From Methanosarcina sp. (lineage in GTDB: Archaea; Halobacteriota; Methanosarcinia; Methanosarcinales; Methanosarcinaceae), in NCBI GenBank assembly GCA_013330315.1, contig DUIO01000344.1, positions 1 through 11,415 on the forward strand: a stretch of DNA of 11,415 nt. Reading direction: 5' to 3'. Shown piece by piece: positions 1-7,706 of the stretch (its first letter is position 1; the number at the start of each line of letters is the position of its first letter). A model generated the notes under the pieces. That model was not told where the DNA came from. It saw only the letters and a program-made list of their open reading frames with translations, and made no database searches. The position numbers were made by a program, and so were the translations under genes.

Positions 1-23
1 TTAATGGTCCTTTTAATGGTCCT
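1..23. repeat. 12-bp tandem direct repeat at the window's left edge
   Basis: The 11-mer TTAATGGTCCT occurs at 1-11 and again at 13-23, giving two head-to-tail copies with a 12-base period. The first copy begins at the window edge, so more copies could lie further left. It sits just beyond the 3' end of the decayed kinase. No function can be assigned. Confidence 0.6.
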
Positions 24-35
24 GGATTCATAATC

Positions 36-63
36 TAATAGTCTAAGGTTTTTCAGACTATTA
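36..63. other. Perfect 9-bp hairpin beyond the kinase pseudogene
   Basis: TAATAGTCT (36-44) is the exact reverse complement of AGACTATTA (55-63), with a 10-base loop. It lies 16 bases past the last stop of the decayed minus-strand kinase, where a 3' processing or termination structure would be expected. No T-rich run follows it on the minus strand, so a terminator role is only a possibility. Confidence 0.4.
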
Positions 64-78
64 TTGAATTTTCTGCCC

Positions 79-1500
79 TCAACTCCGTTCAGCACGCTCA
101 GGAGGGTTTCCCTGTTTATCCTGCATCAATTGCTTCTCTGCCCCATATGCGCAGATCGATTTATATCCGTCCTTTTCAATAATGAAACTGAGAAGTTCGA
201 CTATAGCCGGTTCGTCATCTACGATTAAAATCCGGGGTGATGAATTTGCAGCTCTCGTGCCCTTTACTTTCTGCAGGCTGGATAGAAGGCATTCTTTTTC
301 AACGGGCTTGATAAGGTGATCAAATGCGCCCCATGGAATGCTGTAGTTTTTGCCCTCGTCCATGAAAATGACCAGAATAGGAATATCGGCTGTTGCATAG
401 TCTTTTTTCAGGTCTTTGAGAACATTCCATCCGGCGGCTCCCAGCAGCAGTATATCAAGACTGATTATTGAAGGTTTCAATTTAAGGGCGAGCAGGAGAG
501 CTTCCTTTCCGCTAGGAGCCAAAGGCAACCCTGTAATCCTGCTTCGGAAAGTGTAATTGTAAGGAGCTCCCTTGCCATATCGTCGTCTTAGACAACCAGC
601 ACAAGGCTCTTATTTTCAGAAACTTCCGAGGGCTCTATGATTTTGGCATTTCGGTTTCTTCAGGCGTTCCTGCCTTCAAGCTGTTTTCCTTCACTGATTT
701 TTCATTTGCCAGTCGGAAAGTTTTTTCTGAGATTTCTAAAGTGTTTGCATGTTCTTCGTTTACGCCTTTTTCCGGGGTTTTCCTCCATTTTAAGGGTAAT
801 TCAAATGTAAAGCTTGAACCTTTTTCGATTTTGCTTTCGACCCAAACCCGACCCCCGTGGAGATCTACGAATTTCTTGATCAGGGCCAGTCCGAGACCCG
901 TGTCTTAGTACTGACGGTTAATAATGGAATCTACTTGCCTGAATGGCTTGAAAAGGAGTGCCTTTCCTTTGATATCTCTATCATTAAAAGTTCAGGCTCC
1001 AGTTTGCATTTAACTATGATATCTTTTTTGAGAGCAAGAGCTGAGGTTACGGCTCTGGTGTCATTAAACACTTCGGATACTGAGAACATCTCAAAGTTCC
1101 GGTTCTATTTTGCCTGCTTCAATCTTGGAGTGGTCAAGAATATTGTTTATAAGGGTAAGGAGATGCTCCCCGCTATTGTCTATATTATTGAGAAATTTTC
1201 TGTTCTGTTCGTTAAACTCTCCGCCCATCCCGCTGAGCATTATGTCCGAAAACCCTATAATCGCAGTCAGAGGAGTTTTCAGCTCATGACTCATGTTTGT
1301 CAGAAACTCACTTTTGGCGCGGTTAGCACTTTCAGCAGCAATTTTTGCCTGTAACAGCTCCTCTTCGGCTTTTTACTTTCCGAGAGATCGATAAAACTCT
1401 CAATGGGTAACCTCGACATTAATAATAGCCCTTTCACATTTCTGAATCTTCATTTCAAAACATGCAGCTCCTTTTTCAAAAGTGGTTTTCAGGGCTTTAT
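79..1500 (-). pseudogene. Decayed hybrid sensor histidine kinase (PAS-HisKA-HATPase-REC-REC)
   Basis: Reading the minus strand across three frames recovers one kinase. A PAS remnant (about 1500-1390, FEMKIQK...IINVEV) and a helical linker lead to a HisKA box, [15 protein letters not shown], with the phospho-acceptor His codon at 1286-1288. The start of the HATPase domain (FSVSEVFNDTRAVTSALA) follows, then its C-terminal part with the G2-type box [20 protein letters not shown]. After a linker come a receiver domain (about 610-250) and a second one starting RILIVDDEPAIVELL. Visible lesions are: TGA at 1400-1402; a frameshift in the A/T run near 1370; a frameshift near 1091; TAA at 905-907; a frameshift beside the TAG at 635-637; TAA at 588-590 just before the acidic DDD of the first receiver; a frameshift near 530; and truncation of the second receiver at 79. 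Near 955-975 the text jumps from the early HATPase to the KPFRQVDS segment, so the N-box and the G1 (DxGxG) box are missing. The 5' end is also lost. The product cannot be functional. The original signal is unknown. Confidence 0.85.
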
Positions 1501-2044
1501 TTAAATAAGTCTCACTATTTATATAAATAAATATATTAATATTGTAATGAGTTGCTAACAAAACCCGAATATCCTGCAATTAACACAATAACCGGACGAT
1601 GAAGTACAATAATTAATGCAATGATTAGTAGAATAATCACTAAAATACTCACTAAAATGATCTGCGGAAAATACAATATTGACGGAAAAAACACAAATAA
1701 AAAAGTTACAATACCCTGGGATTTAGTAAAATTCCATTTATCTTACTGCCTGTGCTTTGTATTATTTTTCTTATATTGTTTATTCAGTTTACCATCCATT
1801 TTTTATGCGAGAAGCACATTTACGTTTCAACCTTAAAAAAGGAAATCTTTTCCTCGGCTCTTGAAAAAGGTTGACTTTTTAAGAGAGGAGGGAACCCTAT
1901 ACCAGAGCATCTGAATTATGCCGGTCCTTTTTTTATGATTTTCAGAAGCTTTCATATCTCGAAAGCCGGCTAATGAGTTTCTCTATTCCCTTAAATTTTG
2001 CTGCCTGAAAAAACTGATTACCTGAAGAAATACTGCTGATCATT
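1501..2044. other. AT-rich gap upstream of the U32 gene
   Basis: No gene can be supported here. The left part is very AT-rich. CACTAAAAT occurs twice with a 12-base period (1638-1646 and 1650-1658), and TGATTA/TAATCA arms flank 1622-1639. The right part holds a strong hairpin (1858-1885) and a smaller one (GCTTTC at 1948-1953 with GAAAGC at 1961-1966). The U32 gene promoter should lie here. I cannot pick one TATA box with confidence among many AT-rich candidates. Confidence 0.5.
1858..1885 (+). promoter_or_regulatory. Strong hairpin in the probable leader of the U32 gene
   Basis: CTCTT (1858-1862) and AAAAAG (1864-1869) pair with CTTTTT (1875-1880) and AAGAG (1881-1885). The result is an 11-bp stem with one bulged G and a 5-base loop. 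It lies 160 bases before the U32 start codon. Long 5' leaders are common in Methanosarcina, so this may be a leader structure. A terminator for something upstream is less likely because no plus-strand gene precedes it. Confidence 0.4.
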
Positions 2045-4630
2045 ATGTCTGCCAAAACACCTGCTATAAATTTCACCTGCAATCCTCCGGAAATCCTTTC
2101 TCCGGTGGGCGATCAGGAATCCCTGCTTGGAGCAATTAAAGGAGGAACCGATGCTGTCTACCTCGGAGTCGGCGAATTTAATGCCTGCCAGGGAGCTAAA
2201 AATTTTACCATTGATGACCTTGAAGCTGCAATTGACTTTGCCCATTCTCATGGAGTCCTTGTTTACCTTGCCCTTAATATTCCGATTAAGCAGAAAGAAC
2301 TGCAGCATGCCCTTGATATTGTGGACCGTGCCTACGCGCTCGGAATCGATGCAATTATTCTCCAGGACCTCGGGCTCCTCAGGCTTTTAAACGAAATCTA
2401 TCCCGACCTGGACCTCCATGCAAGCACGCAGATGACTATCCACAATAAAGAAGGGGTGGACTTTGCAGCAGGACTGGGAGCAAAAAGAGTCATAGTTTCC
2501 AGGGAACTTACAACCGACGAAGTAAAGGATATAGTGGACCGCTCCGGAGTGGACATTGAAGTCTTTGTCCACGGAGCTCTTTGCTATTCTTACTCCGGAA
2601 AGTGCCTCTTTAGCAGTTTCCTGCACGACAGGAGTGCAAACAGGGGAGCATGTGCCCAGCCTTGCAGACGCAGGTACAGGTTTCTGGTAAACGGCAGGGA
2701 AATTGACGAAAGGCATGTAGGGGGCAGTTATCCAATAAGTTGTGCCGAACTTTCAACTCTCACAGGGCTTGAGGATATTATAAAAACCGGAGTTGTAAGT
2801 CTTAAAATCGAAGGCAGGATGAAAAAGCCCGAGTACGTGACTGCGAGTGCTGCAGCCTATAAAGCCGCAGTTGAAAAGATCTGCACTCCCGGAGAAAATC
2901 CGACCGAAAAAGAGCTTGAAGCAAGAGAAGCCGAGCTTGCGAAACTCTTTTACAGGGGTTTTACGAGAGGCTTCATACTAGGGGAAAAAGGCGTATCTCA
3001 TCCCAAATACAGTTCAAATTACGGGGCATTACTTGGAAAAGTCCTTGATATTTCCCGCTCAAAAGGGAACACAAAACTCACTGTCCGGCTGGAGGAAGGC
3101 ATTCAGGTAAAAGACGGCATAAGCATCTTTACACGGGAAAGGATGCTTGGCTCTGCAGTAACCGGCATAGTAACTATCTCAGGCGAGCATGTGAAAAGCG
3201 CAAAAAAAGGCGAAAAAGTAGGGCTTGAGATCAGTTCAAAGACAGGCAGAGCAGTCCAGAGGGGAGATGAGCTCTACCTTACAACAGATACGCAGCTTCT
3301 TGATACCCTCCAGAAAACAAAACTGAAAACCATCCCCGTAAACCTGAAGGTAAAAGCCAGGAAAGGGGAAAAATTCACGGTTGAGATTAAAGAAGAAAAT
3401 GGAAACGGCAGCAAAATAGAAGAATTCCGGCATGCAGAGTTTGCAGACGAGTATGTCGTCCAGGAAGCCGAGAAAGCCCCAACTACTGAAGAGCAGATAA
3501 GAAAAGCAATGGAAAGCCTTGGTGATACTCCTTTCGAAGCTGCCGCCGTTGAAATAGAAGCTGACGAAAATATCTTTATTCCGGTAGGTGTGCTGAAAAA
3601 TACGAGGCGGAAAGCGGCCGAGCTTCTTCTGGAAAAAAATTTGAAAGCAAATAAACAGAAGCAAAAATATCCTGACCTTGAGGGTCTCAACCACCTTTGC
3701 TCTTTAGAAGGCAATGCAGACAATAAAAATGAAGCTGGGATGGAAAGGATAACAGCAGGGCTGAAGAAAGGGCTGAAAGATACAACTCCAAAGAAACTCC
3801 TTCTGAGCGTTGAGGTGCAGAATATTCCTTCTCTCTTACAGGCAGCCTCAGCAGGAGCTGATATTGCTTATATTCCGATTTCTTTGTTTGAAGTACTGAT
3901 GTCTCCTAACAGTACTGACAGACTTGAAGATTTGAAAGCAGAAAAAACCGAGCTGGTTTTCAGGATTCCCAGAATTACACATGATTGGGAACTGGAGGAA
4001 TTAAAACCCCTGCTGGAAAAAGTAAGGGACGCCGGCTTCACAGTAGCGTGTTCAAGCCTCGGAGCATCACAGCTTGCGAAAAAGCTTTCCATACCCTTTG
4101 TTGCCCAGAAAGACCTCAATATCTTCAACGCTTTTACCGCCAGCGCCTTCTATCAGGCAGGAGCGTACCGGGCAACTCTTTCAAGTGAACTGAACCTGAG
4201 CGAAATAAAGAATGTGTGCGAAACCCTCCAGGCCTGCGGGAATTCAGGCCAGACAGAGATCCTGGTTTACGGCAGAGAACTGATGCTCATCACGGAAAAC
4301 GACCTCTTAAAGCCCCTTATCGACCGGAAGATCGTAAGAAAAGAAAGTGAAGTACTCCTTGTTGACCAGAGCGGCTCCGAGTTTCCTGTCCAGCGCCTCG
4401 GCACGCGGACCCTGATCTATAATTCAAAGGTACTTGATATGCTGAAATACGTCAGGAATATAAATGGGTACGGAGTCGATGTGCTCAGGCTTGACCTTTC
4501 ACTCAATTCCAATGCCGAGGTAAAAGAGATTACCGAAGCTTATAAACAGGCAATTGCAGGAAAAGAGATAAAATTGAAGCCTGAAAGAGGAATTGAATAT
4601 AATACGGGGCATTATTTTAAGGGGGTGTGA
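2045..4630 (+). CDS. U32-family protein, long form with DUF3656 (RlhA/TrhP-like)
   Basis: 861 aa, cytosolic, no signal peptide. The N-terminal half (about residues 15-320) is a TIM-barrel-like U32 domain. Residues 172-190, EVFVHGALCYSYSGKCLFS, fit the U32 signature exactly. Four cysteines (C180, C187, C203, C207) are placed like the Fe-S ligands of U32 proteins such as UbiU/UbiV. A DUF3656-type region follows (about 395-530, ending in IFIPVGVLKNTRRKAAELL). The C-terminal part (about 580-855, LLLSVEVQNIPSLLQAA...) looks like a second barrel-like half, as in the long U32 proteins. The family is named peptidase, but the characterised E. coli relatives RlhA and TrhP are needed for 5-hydroxylation of 23S rRNA C2501 and of tRNA wobble uridine. 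An RNA-hydroxylation role is therefore more likely than proteolysis; the substrate here is inferred. The ATG at 2045 is the first start after an in-frame TGA, with only a weak ribosome binding site. It is monocistronic and converges on ppcA. Confidence 0.93.
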   Translation: MSAKTPAINFTCNPPEILSPVGDQESLLGAIKGGTDAVYLGVGEFNACQGAKNFTIDDLEAAIDFAHSHGVLVYLALNIPIKQKELQHALDIVDRAYALGIDAIILQDLGLLRLLNEIYPDLDLHASTQMTIHNKEGVDFAAGLGAKRVIVSRELTTDEVKDIVDRSGVDIEVFVHGALCYSYSGKCLFSSFLHDRSANRGACAQPCRRRYRFLVNGREIDERHVGGSYPISCAELSTLTGLEDIIKTGVVSLKIEGRMKKPEYVTASAAAYKAAVEKICTPGENPTEKELEAREAELAKLFYRGFTRGFILGEKGVSHPKYSSNYGALLGKVLDISRSKGNTKLTVRLEEGIQVKDGISIFTRERMLGSAVTGIVTISGEHVKSAKKGEKVGLEISSKTGRAVQRGDELYLTTDTQLLDTLQKTKLKTIPVNLKVKARKGEKFTVEIKEENGNGSKIEEFRHAEFADEYVVQEAEKAPTTEEQIRKAMESLGDTPFEAAAVEIEADENIFIPVGVLKNTRRKAAELLLEKNLKANKQKQKYPDLEGLNHLCSLEGNADNKNEAGMERITAGLKKGLKDTTPKKLLLSVEVQNIPSLLQAASAGADIAYIPISLFEVLMSPNSTDRLEDLKAEKTELVFRIPRITHDWELEELKPLLEKVRDAGFTVACSSLGASQLAKKLSIPFVAQKDLNIFNAFTASAFYQAGAYRATLSSELNLSEIKNVCETLQACGNSGQTEILVYGRELMLITENDLLKPLIDRKIVRKESEVLLVDQSGSEFPVQRLGTRTLIYNSKVLDMLKYVRNINGYGVDVLRLDLSLNSNAEVKEITEAYKQAIAGKEIKLKPERGIEYNTGHYFKGV

Positions 4631-5069
4631 GTTAAAGCAACCACACTTCAGTCTTTTATTTTTTATGGGTCTGGTTATGATAAAAGAATACGTGAGCTGA
4701 TTTGGAATTTAAATTATAAATTCTAACCAGGCAACGTCGTTAACTATACTTGGTCTGTCTTGTCCCACTCGACGCGAGAGAACGGCTTTTCCCAAAAAGT
4801 AAAAAAAGAAAAGCTTAAAGTAATCACCATGGGAAGAAACAGCCTATGTGCAATAAATAAGCGGTAAAACGTGAACTGGATCAAATAAAGACTGTTTAAT
4901 ACACTGAGAAATAATTTTCCATTATGTTCAATTATTGGGAATTCTGAATATTTTATGTCTTCTCTTTCTACTTTTTGGGCCGAGCTGCCAGATTGGCTGG
5001 CGGCGGCTTCCTGTAATATTTTGACTCAAAATCCCGGTCTCAGAGGGTCAGGAGAAGTATTAATTCTCC
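4631..5069. other. Convergent gap between the U32 gene and ppcA
   Basis: No coding region or RNA gene is recognised. It holds a T-rich stop signal and an AT-rich hairpin (4702-4726, 10-bp stem with one G-T pair, 5-base loop). A GC-rich hairpin follows (CTGCCAG at 4985-4991 with CTGGCGG at 4997-5003), then a 15-base palindrome, ATTTTGACTCAAAAT (5018-5032). The hairpin at the ppcA stop comes next. The density of inverted repeats suits a region where two transcripts end face to face. Confidence 0.5.
4653..4665 (+). terminator. T-rich terminator of the U32 gene
   Basis: CTTTTATTTTTTAT lies 23-35 bases after the U32 stop codon with no stem needed upstream. Archaeal transcription commonly ends at such T-rich runs, so this is the likely end of the U32 transcript. 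Confidence 0.5.
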
Positions 5070-5076
5070 TTAACCC
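5045..5076 (-). terminator. Hairpin spanning the ppcA stop codon
   Basis: AGGAGAA (5050-5056) pairs with TTCTCCT (5064-5070) around a 7-base loop. GGGT (5045-5048) and ACCC (5073-5076) add a second stem after a small internal loop. The stop codon TAA occupies 5070-5072, so the stem includes it. No T-run follows directly on the minus strand. It may be a 3'-end stability structure rather than a classical terminator. Confidence 0.5.
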
Positions 5077-6650
5077 AGGGCCTTTCTGATTTTTCCCATT
5101 TTGGTAAGGGTCGAGCATACGAGCTGTGAGACTTCTTCGTCCATGAAGTTCCCGTCCTTTACTGCTTGCAGGAGGTCAGGCTGCATCATTTCAAGAAGGA
5201 TGCGGTACGAAGGTTCGGGTTTGACTTTAAGGCTGAAAATATCTTGCAGGATCTCAATGTCTTTACGGACTTCTTTCTGGCAGGCTTCCGGGAGAAAGCG
5301 GGAAGCCACGTTCAGGTCCAGGTAGCCGGATGCAAAGCTCAGGTCGCTGCCAAGGGAAGGGAAATATTTCTTAAGCAGCCTTTCACAGGTTTCCTCACCA
5401 AGTTTTTCCCTGGCTTCTTCCAGAGCAGTGCCTGTGCCTATGAATTCAGGAGGCAGACCTATGGAATAAAGGGCGCCGGTGAACTTTATAGCCCTTGGAA
5501 GGTTCAGGTCTTCTGCAGGCATGCTGACTTTGAGGTCTTTTCCTATATCGCTGCGGCAGAGGCTTACCAGGCCCGAGATATCTGGAGCATTTCTTGAATA
5601 GCCGCCGCTTCCTTTATGCATCAGACGGTCCCGCTGCTGGGGAAGGAGACCTGCAAGCTGGTTTATGGTAGGGGACAGTTCCCGGATAATGCGGCAGTAC
5701 TTTGCCCCGAAAATTCCTATAAGGTTTACAATCTCCTCTCTTTCTTCGCTGGAAAAGATGTTTGGAGATTCCGGAAGCCTTGCTTCTGCAAAACGGACCA
5801 GGGCTTCAGCTTCTCCTTTTGCATGGCTGTACCTGACAGCTGACTGCAGGGTGATTGTACTTATGCCTCTGTATTCTCTGAAAAAGTTTTCCGCGTTTTT
5901 CAGGTTCAGGTTTCCTCTGAAAGGCAGAGTCCCCGCCCCGAATATGATGCCTGTGCTGGTATCGAGTTCTGAGTTCAGTTCTGAAATTCCGCTTATGGCA
6001 TATTTGCATGAGAGCGTGCTTGCCACGTGCCCGAAAGAGAGAGCAGAATCTGATTTGCCCAGGAATACCCTGAATTTTTCGGGTGCTGTCCCGAAGCGTT
6101 CTTCCCATGAGAGTATTGTACTTTTTGCCAGTTCCTTTGCATGCAACAGAGCAGGAGCATCCTCTATAAGGGGGATTATACGCGGAGCATCCATTGCAAC
6201 TCCGAACTCCTTTTTTGCAAGCTCGCCGACATCTACCATGTGCTGCTGGGCATCCAGAATCTCACCTACAGTTCCTGTCATGGGGTGCACGAATTCGTTA
6301 ATCGCCTGCACATCCGAATACTCAAGGGCTTCGTAATTGGCTTCGGCGATAGACATCATGACCATAAGCTGCCTGAATCGGTTTTCCTGAACTGCGCTTG
6401 GAGCCCGCGGAGTAATAATAATGTCTTTTCCGGGAATCAGGTCTGTTTCTTCTATGAATTTTGATACTATCTGGACATTCTGGTGATAGGGTGTTGCTTT
6501 CCCTTCATAATCCGGCATGTATTCGTCACAGCCGAATACTACTGCGGCTTCGATAGCTTCCCCGGGTTCTTCCTGCGTGGAAATGTACTTTGATGCAGAG
6601 TCCGGGTGCTGTGTGCACATTACTTTAGGATAGGTTGCTTTCTTGCTCAT
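5070..6650 (-). CDS. ppcA: Phosphoenolpyruvate carboxylase, archaeal type (PpcA)
   Basis: 526 aa, cytosolic. It converts phosphoenolpyruvate and bicarbonate to oxaloacetate and phosphate (EC 4.1.1.31). This feeds aspartate, and in methanogens the partial TCA pathway to glutamate. The length of about 525 residues matches the short archaeal PEPC family, against about 900 for bacterial and plant enzymes. Family-like segments are the N-terminal MCTQHPDSASKYISTQEEPG (residues 11-30), the following FGCDEYMPDYEGKATPYHQN and, in the second half, GGYSRNAPDISGLVSLCRSD. No internal stop or frameshift is seen. The start at 6650 is supported by GAGGG (6660-6664), nine bases before the ATG, and by the conserved text beginning right after it. 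The next gene upstream (SnoaL-like) reads the same way, but 490 bases and a terminator-like hairpin lie between. ppcA therefore probably has its own promoter. The archaeal enzyme class is generally described as less allosterically regulated than the bacterial one; nothing here tests that. Confidence 0.95.
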   Translation of the reverse strand: MSKKATYPKVMCTQHPDSASKYISTQEEPGEAIEAAVVFGCDEYMPDYEGKATPYHQNVQIVSKFIEETDLIPGKDIIITPRAPSAVQENRFRQLMVMMSIAEANYEALEYSDVQAINEFVHPMTGTVGEILDAQQHMVDVGELAKKEFGVAMDAPRIIPLIEDAPALLHAKELAKSTILSWEERFGTAPEKFRVFLGKSDSALSFGHVASTLSCKYAISGISELNSELDTSTGIIFGAGTLPFRGNLNLKNAENFFREYRGISTITLQSAVRYSHAKGEAEALVRFAEARLPESPNIFSSEEREEIVNLIGIFGAKYCRIIRELSPTINQLAGLLPQQRDRLMHKGSGGYSRNAPDISGLVSLCRSDIGKDLKVSMPAEDLNLPRAIKFTGALYSIGLPPEFIGTGTALEEAREKLGEETCERLLKKYFPSLGSDLSFASGYLDLNVASRFLPEACQKEVRKDIEILQDIFSLKVKPEPSYRILLEMMQPDLLQAVKDGNFMDEEVSQLVCSTLTKMGKIRKALG

Positions 6651-7017
6651 GAAACTGGACCCTCATATTTGATAGAGAAAATTTTTGGACTCCTCTAATT
6701 TCTGATTTTTAAATTCTGTTTTCTTCTGTAGGCTGCCAGATTAATTGTTTTATTTGTTGTTCGGGATATATTGTTAACCTCTTGATAAAATCAAACTAAC
6801 AGCGGTAAAGAACGTTTACTCGGTGATAAATGTTTTCGTTGACAATAAGTTGACGTTAATTACTAACCAATTATCTAACCAAATGTCCTTTAAGTGCTGA
6901 CGAGAATCTCAACAACAGTCCGGATACGGATGTGAAGGGGGGCAGGAAAGTACTTCTGAAACTTCCGGGCGACAAATAAGGAAATCCCGGAGACCGAAAA
7001 GCAACTTATGGAAAAGC

Positions 7018-7095
7018 AAAAAAGCAGACTCGATAAAAAGATGAGGAGATGCATAATATTAATTTTCATTCTCTTTTCATCTCATTTTATCAAGT
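7018..7095 (-). terminator. Hairpin plus T-run ending the SnoaL/cupin transcript
   Basis: Read on the minus strand, ACTTGATAAAA (7095-7085) pairs with TTTTATCGAGT (7038-7028) with one mismatch. Inside it GAGATG (7083-7078) pairs with CATCTC (7051-7046). The structure is followed by CTGCTTTTTTGCTTTT (T6 at 7023-7018). A stem followed by T-runs, about 50 bases past the SnoaL stop, is a good terminator. Confidence 0.55.
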
Positions 7096-7108
7096 GTTGA
7101 AAAGAAGA

Positions 7109-7134
7109 TTATAGCGCATCTTTATAGCGCATCT
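7109..7134. repeat. Perfect 13-bp tandem duplication
   Basis: TTATAGCGCATCT occupies 7109-7121 and again 7122-7134, head to tail with no mismatch. It begins eight bases from the SnoaL stop codon, between the gene and its terminator. Exact identity suggests a recent duplication or a paired site. Confidence 0.75.
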
Positions 7135-7142
7135 GATGAAAT

Positions 7143-7571
7143 TTAACCCTCGTTTCCAGGCGCAGGAATAATCCCCAGCTGTTGCATCAGGCCAAAAAGG
7201 TTAGCCTCAGCCCATATTTCAATAATCTTACCGTCCTCAATGCGGAAGATCTCTATGCCAGTCAGGGTTATCGGCTTACCTGTAGCCGGTAAATCCATGA
7301 AATTGCCTTTATGTACGCCGCGAGCTGTAAAGCGAGCAACTACTTTGTCACCCTCGGCAACCATGTCTTCAATTGTGACACTGAGGTGCTCGAATGCTTC
7401 TCTGCATGTAGTAATCACTTCGTGTATCCCCTTGATTCCTGGAGATGCAGGAAGTGGGCCATGTATAGAGAAATCAGGTGACAGCAACGTGTCAGCGATA
7501 CTTAGATTTCCCTTGGAAGGTCCTTCTTCAAAGAACTGGTGAACTATTGCTTTGTTTTCTTCTGTAGACAT
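7143..7571 (-). CDS. SnoaL-like / ester cyclase-like protein (NTF2 fold)
   Basis: 142 aa, cytosolic, the usual size for a single SnoaL-like domain. An N-terminal helix (ENKAIVHQFFEEG) is followed by LLSPDFSIHGP and GIKGIHEVI (residues 45-53). The beta-rich half comes next (VVARFTARGVHKG at 77-89; ITLTGIEIFRIEDGKIIEIW at 101-120), then the tail AEANLFGLMQQLG typical of the ester-cyclase subgroup. Members in antibiotic producers cyclise polyketides, but most prokaryotic members have no known substrate, and no polyketide gene is nearby. The start at 7571 has a good GAGG (7577-7580) five bases upstream. The gene lies 135 bases downstream of the cupin gene in the same direction. The two could share a transcript ending at the hairpin beyond 7095, although the gap also has room for a promoter. 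Confidence 0.85.
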   Translation of the reverse strand: MSTEENKAIVHQFFEEGPSKGNLSIADTLLSPDFSIHGPLPASPGIKGIHEVITTCREAFEHLSVTIEDMVAEGDKVVARFTARGVHKGNFMDLPATGKPITLTGIEIFRIEDGKIIEIWAEANLFGLMQQLGIIPAPGNEG

Positions 7572-7706
7572 GTTTTCCTCATTTGTGTTTTTTCTGACCT
7601 GTTTTTGGTTTTTTATTAGATATTATCCGTTTCTTTATTGCTATCTTCTAGAGTAAATGACTCCATTTTTAGACCATTTTAATAACTGTTTTCCACTTGC
7701 TCTCAT

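Larger units (their letters stand above)
6651..7142. other. Gap upstream of ppcA
   Basis: This should contain the ppcA promoter; AT-rich candidates such as TTTAAAAATC (minus strand, about 6704-6713) exist but none stands out. CTAACCAA occurs twice (6863-6870 and 6875-6882). TCCGGG (6964-6969) and CCCGGA (6986-6991) form a 6-bp stem. Between about 6892 and 7040 the plus strand reads like protein-coding text (VKGGRKVLLKLPGDK, then a frame change to ETEKQLMEKQKSRLDKKM). This may be a gene relic, but I do not recognise it. The right end holds a terminator and a 13-bp duplication. Confidence 0.45.

Noticed and set aside
857..1354. 165-codon plus-strand open frame
   Set aside because: It lies antisense to the HisKA and HATPase remnants, whose family motifs are unmistakable on the minus strand. 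Its own translation resembles nothing.
1621..1836. 71-codon plus-strand frame with a hydrophobic C-terminal half
   Set aside because: No ribosome binding site precedes it, the codon use is just that of AT-rich DNA, and the hydrophobic run can arise from T-rich sequence. A small membrane protein is not excluded but not supported.
3236..3723. Two minus-strand open frames of about 150 codons within the U32 gene
   Set aside because: They are antisense shadows of a long conserved gene, and their translations are rich in Phe and Ser, as expected from reversed coding text.
5665..6336. 223-codon plus-strand open frame within ppcA
   Set aside because: It is an antisense shadow of the conserved carboxylase, with Ser-rich composition and no ribosome binding site.
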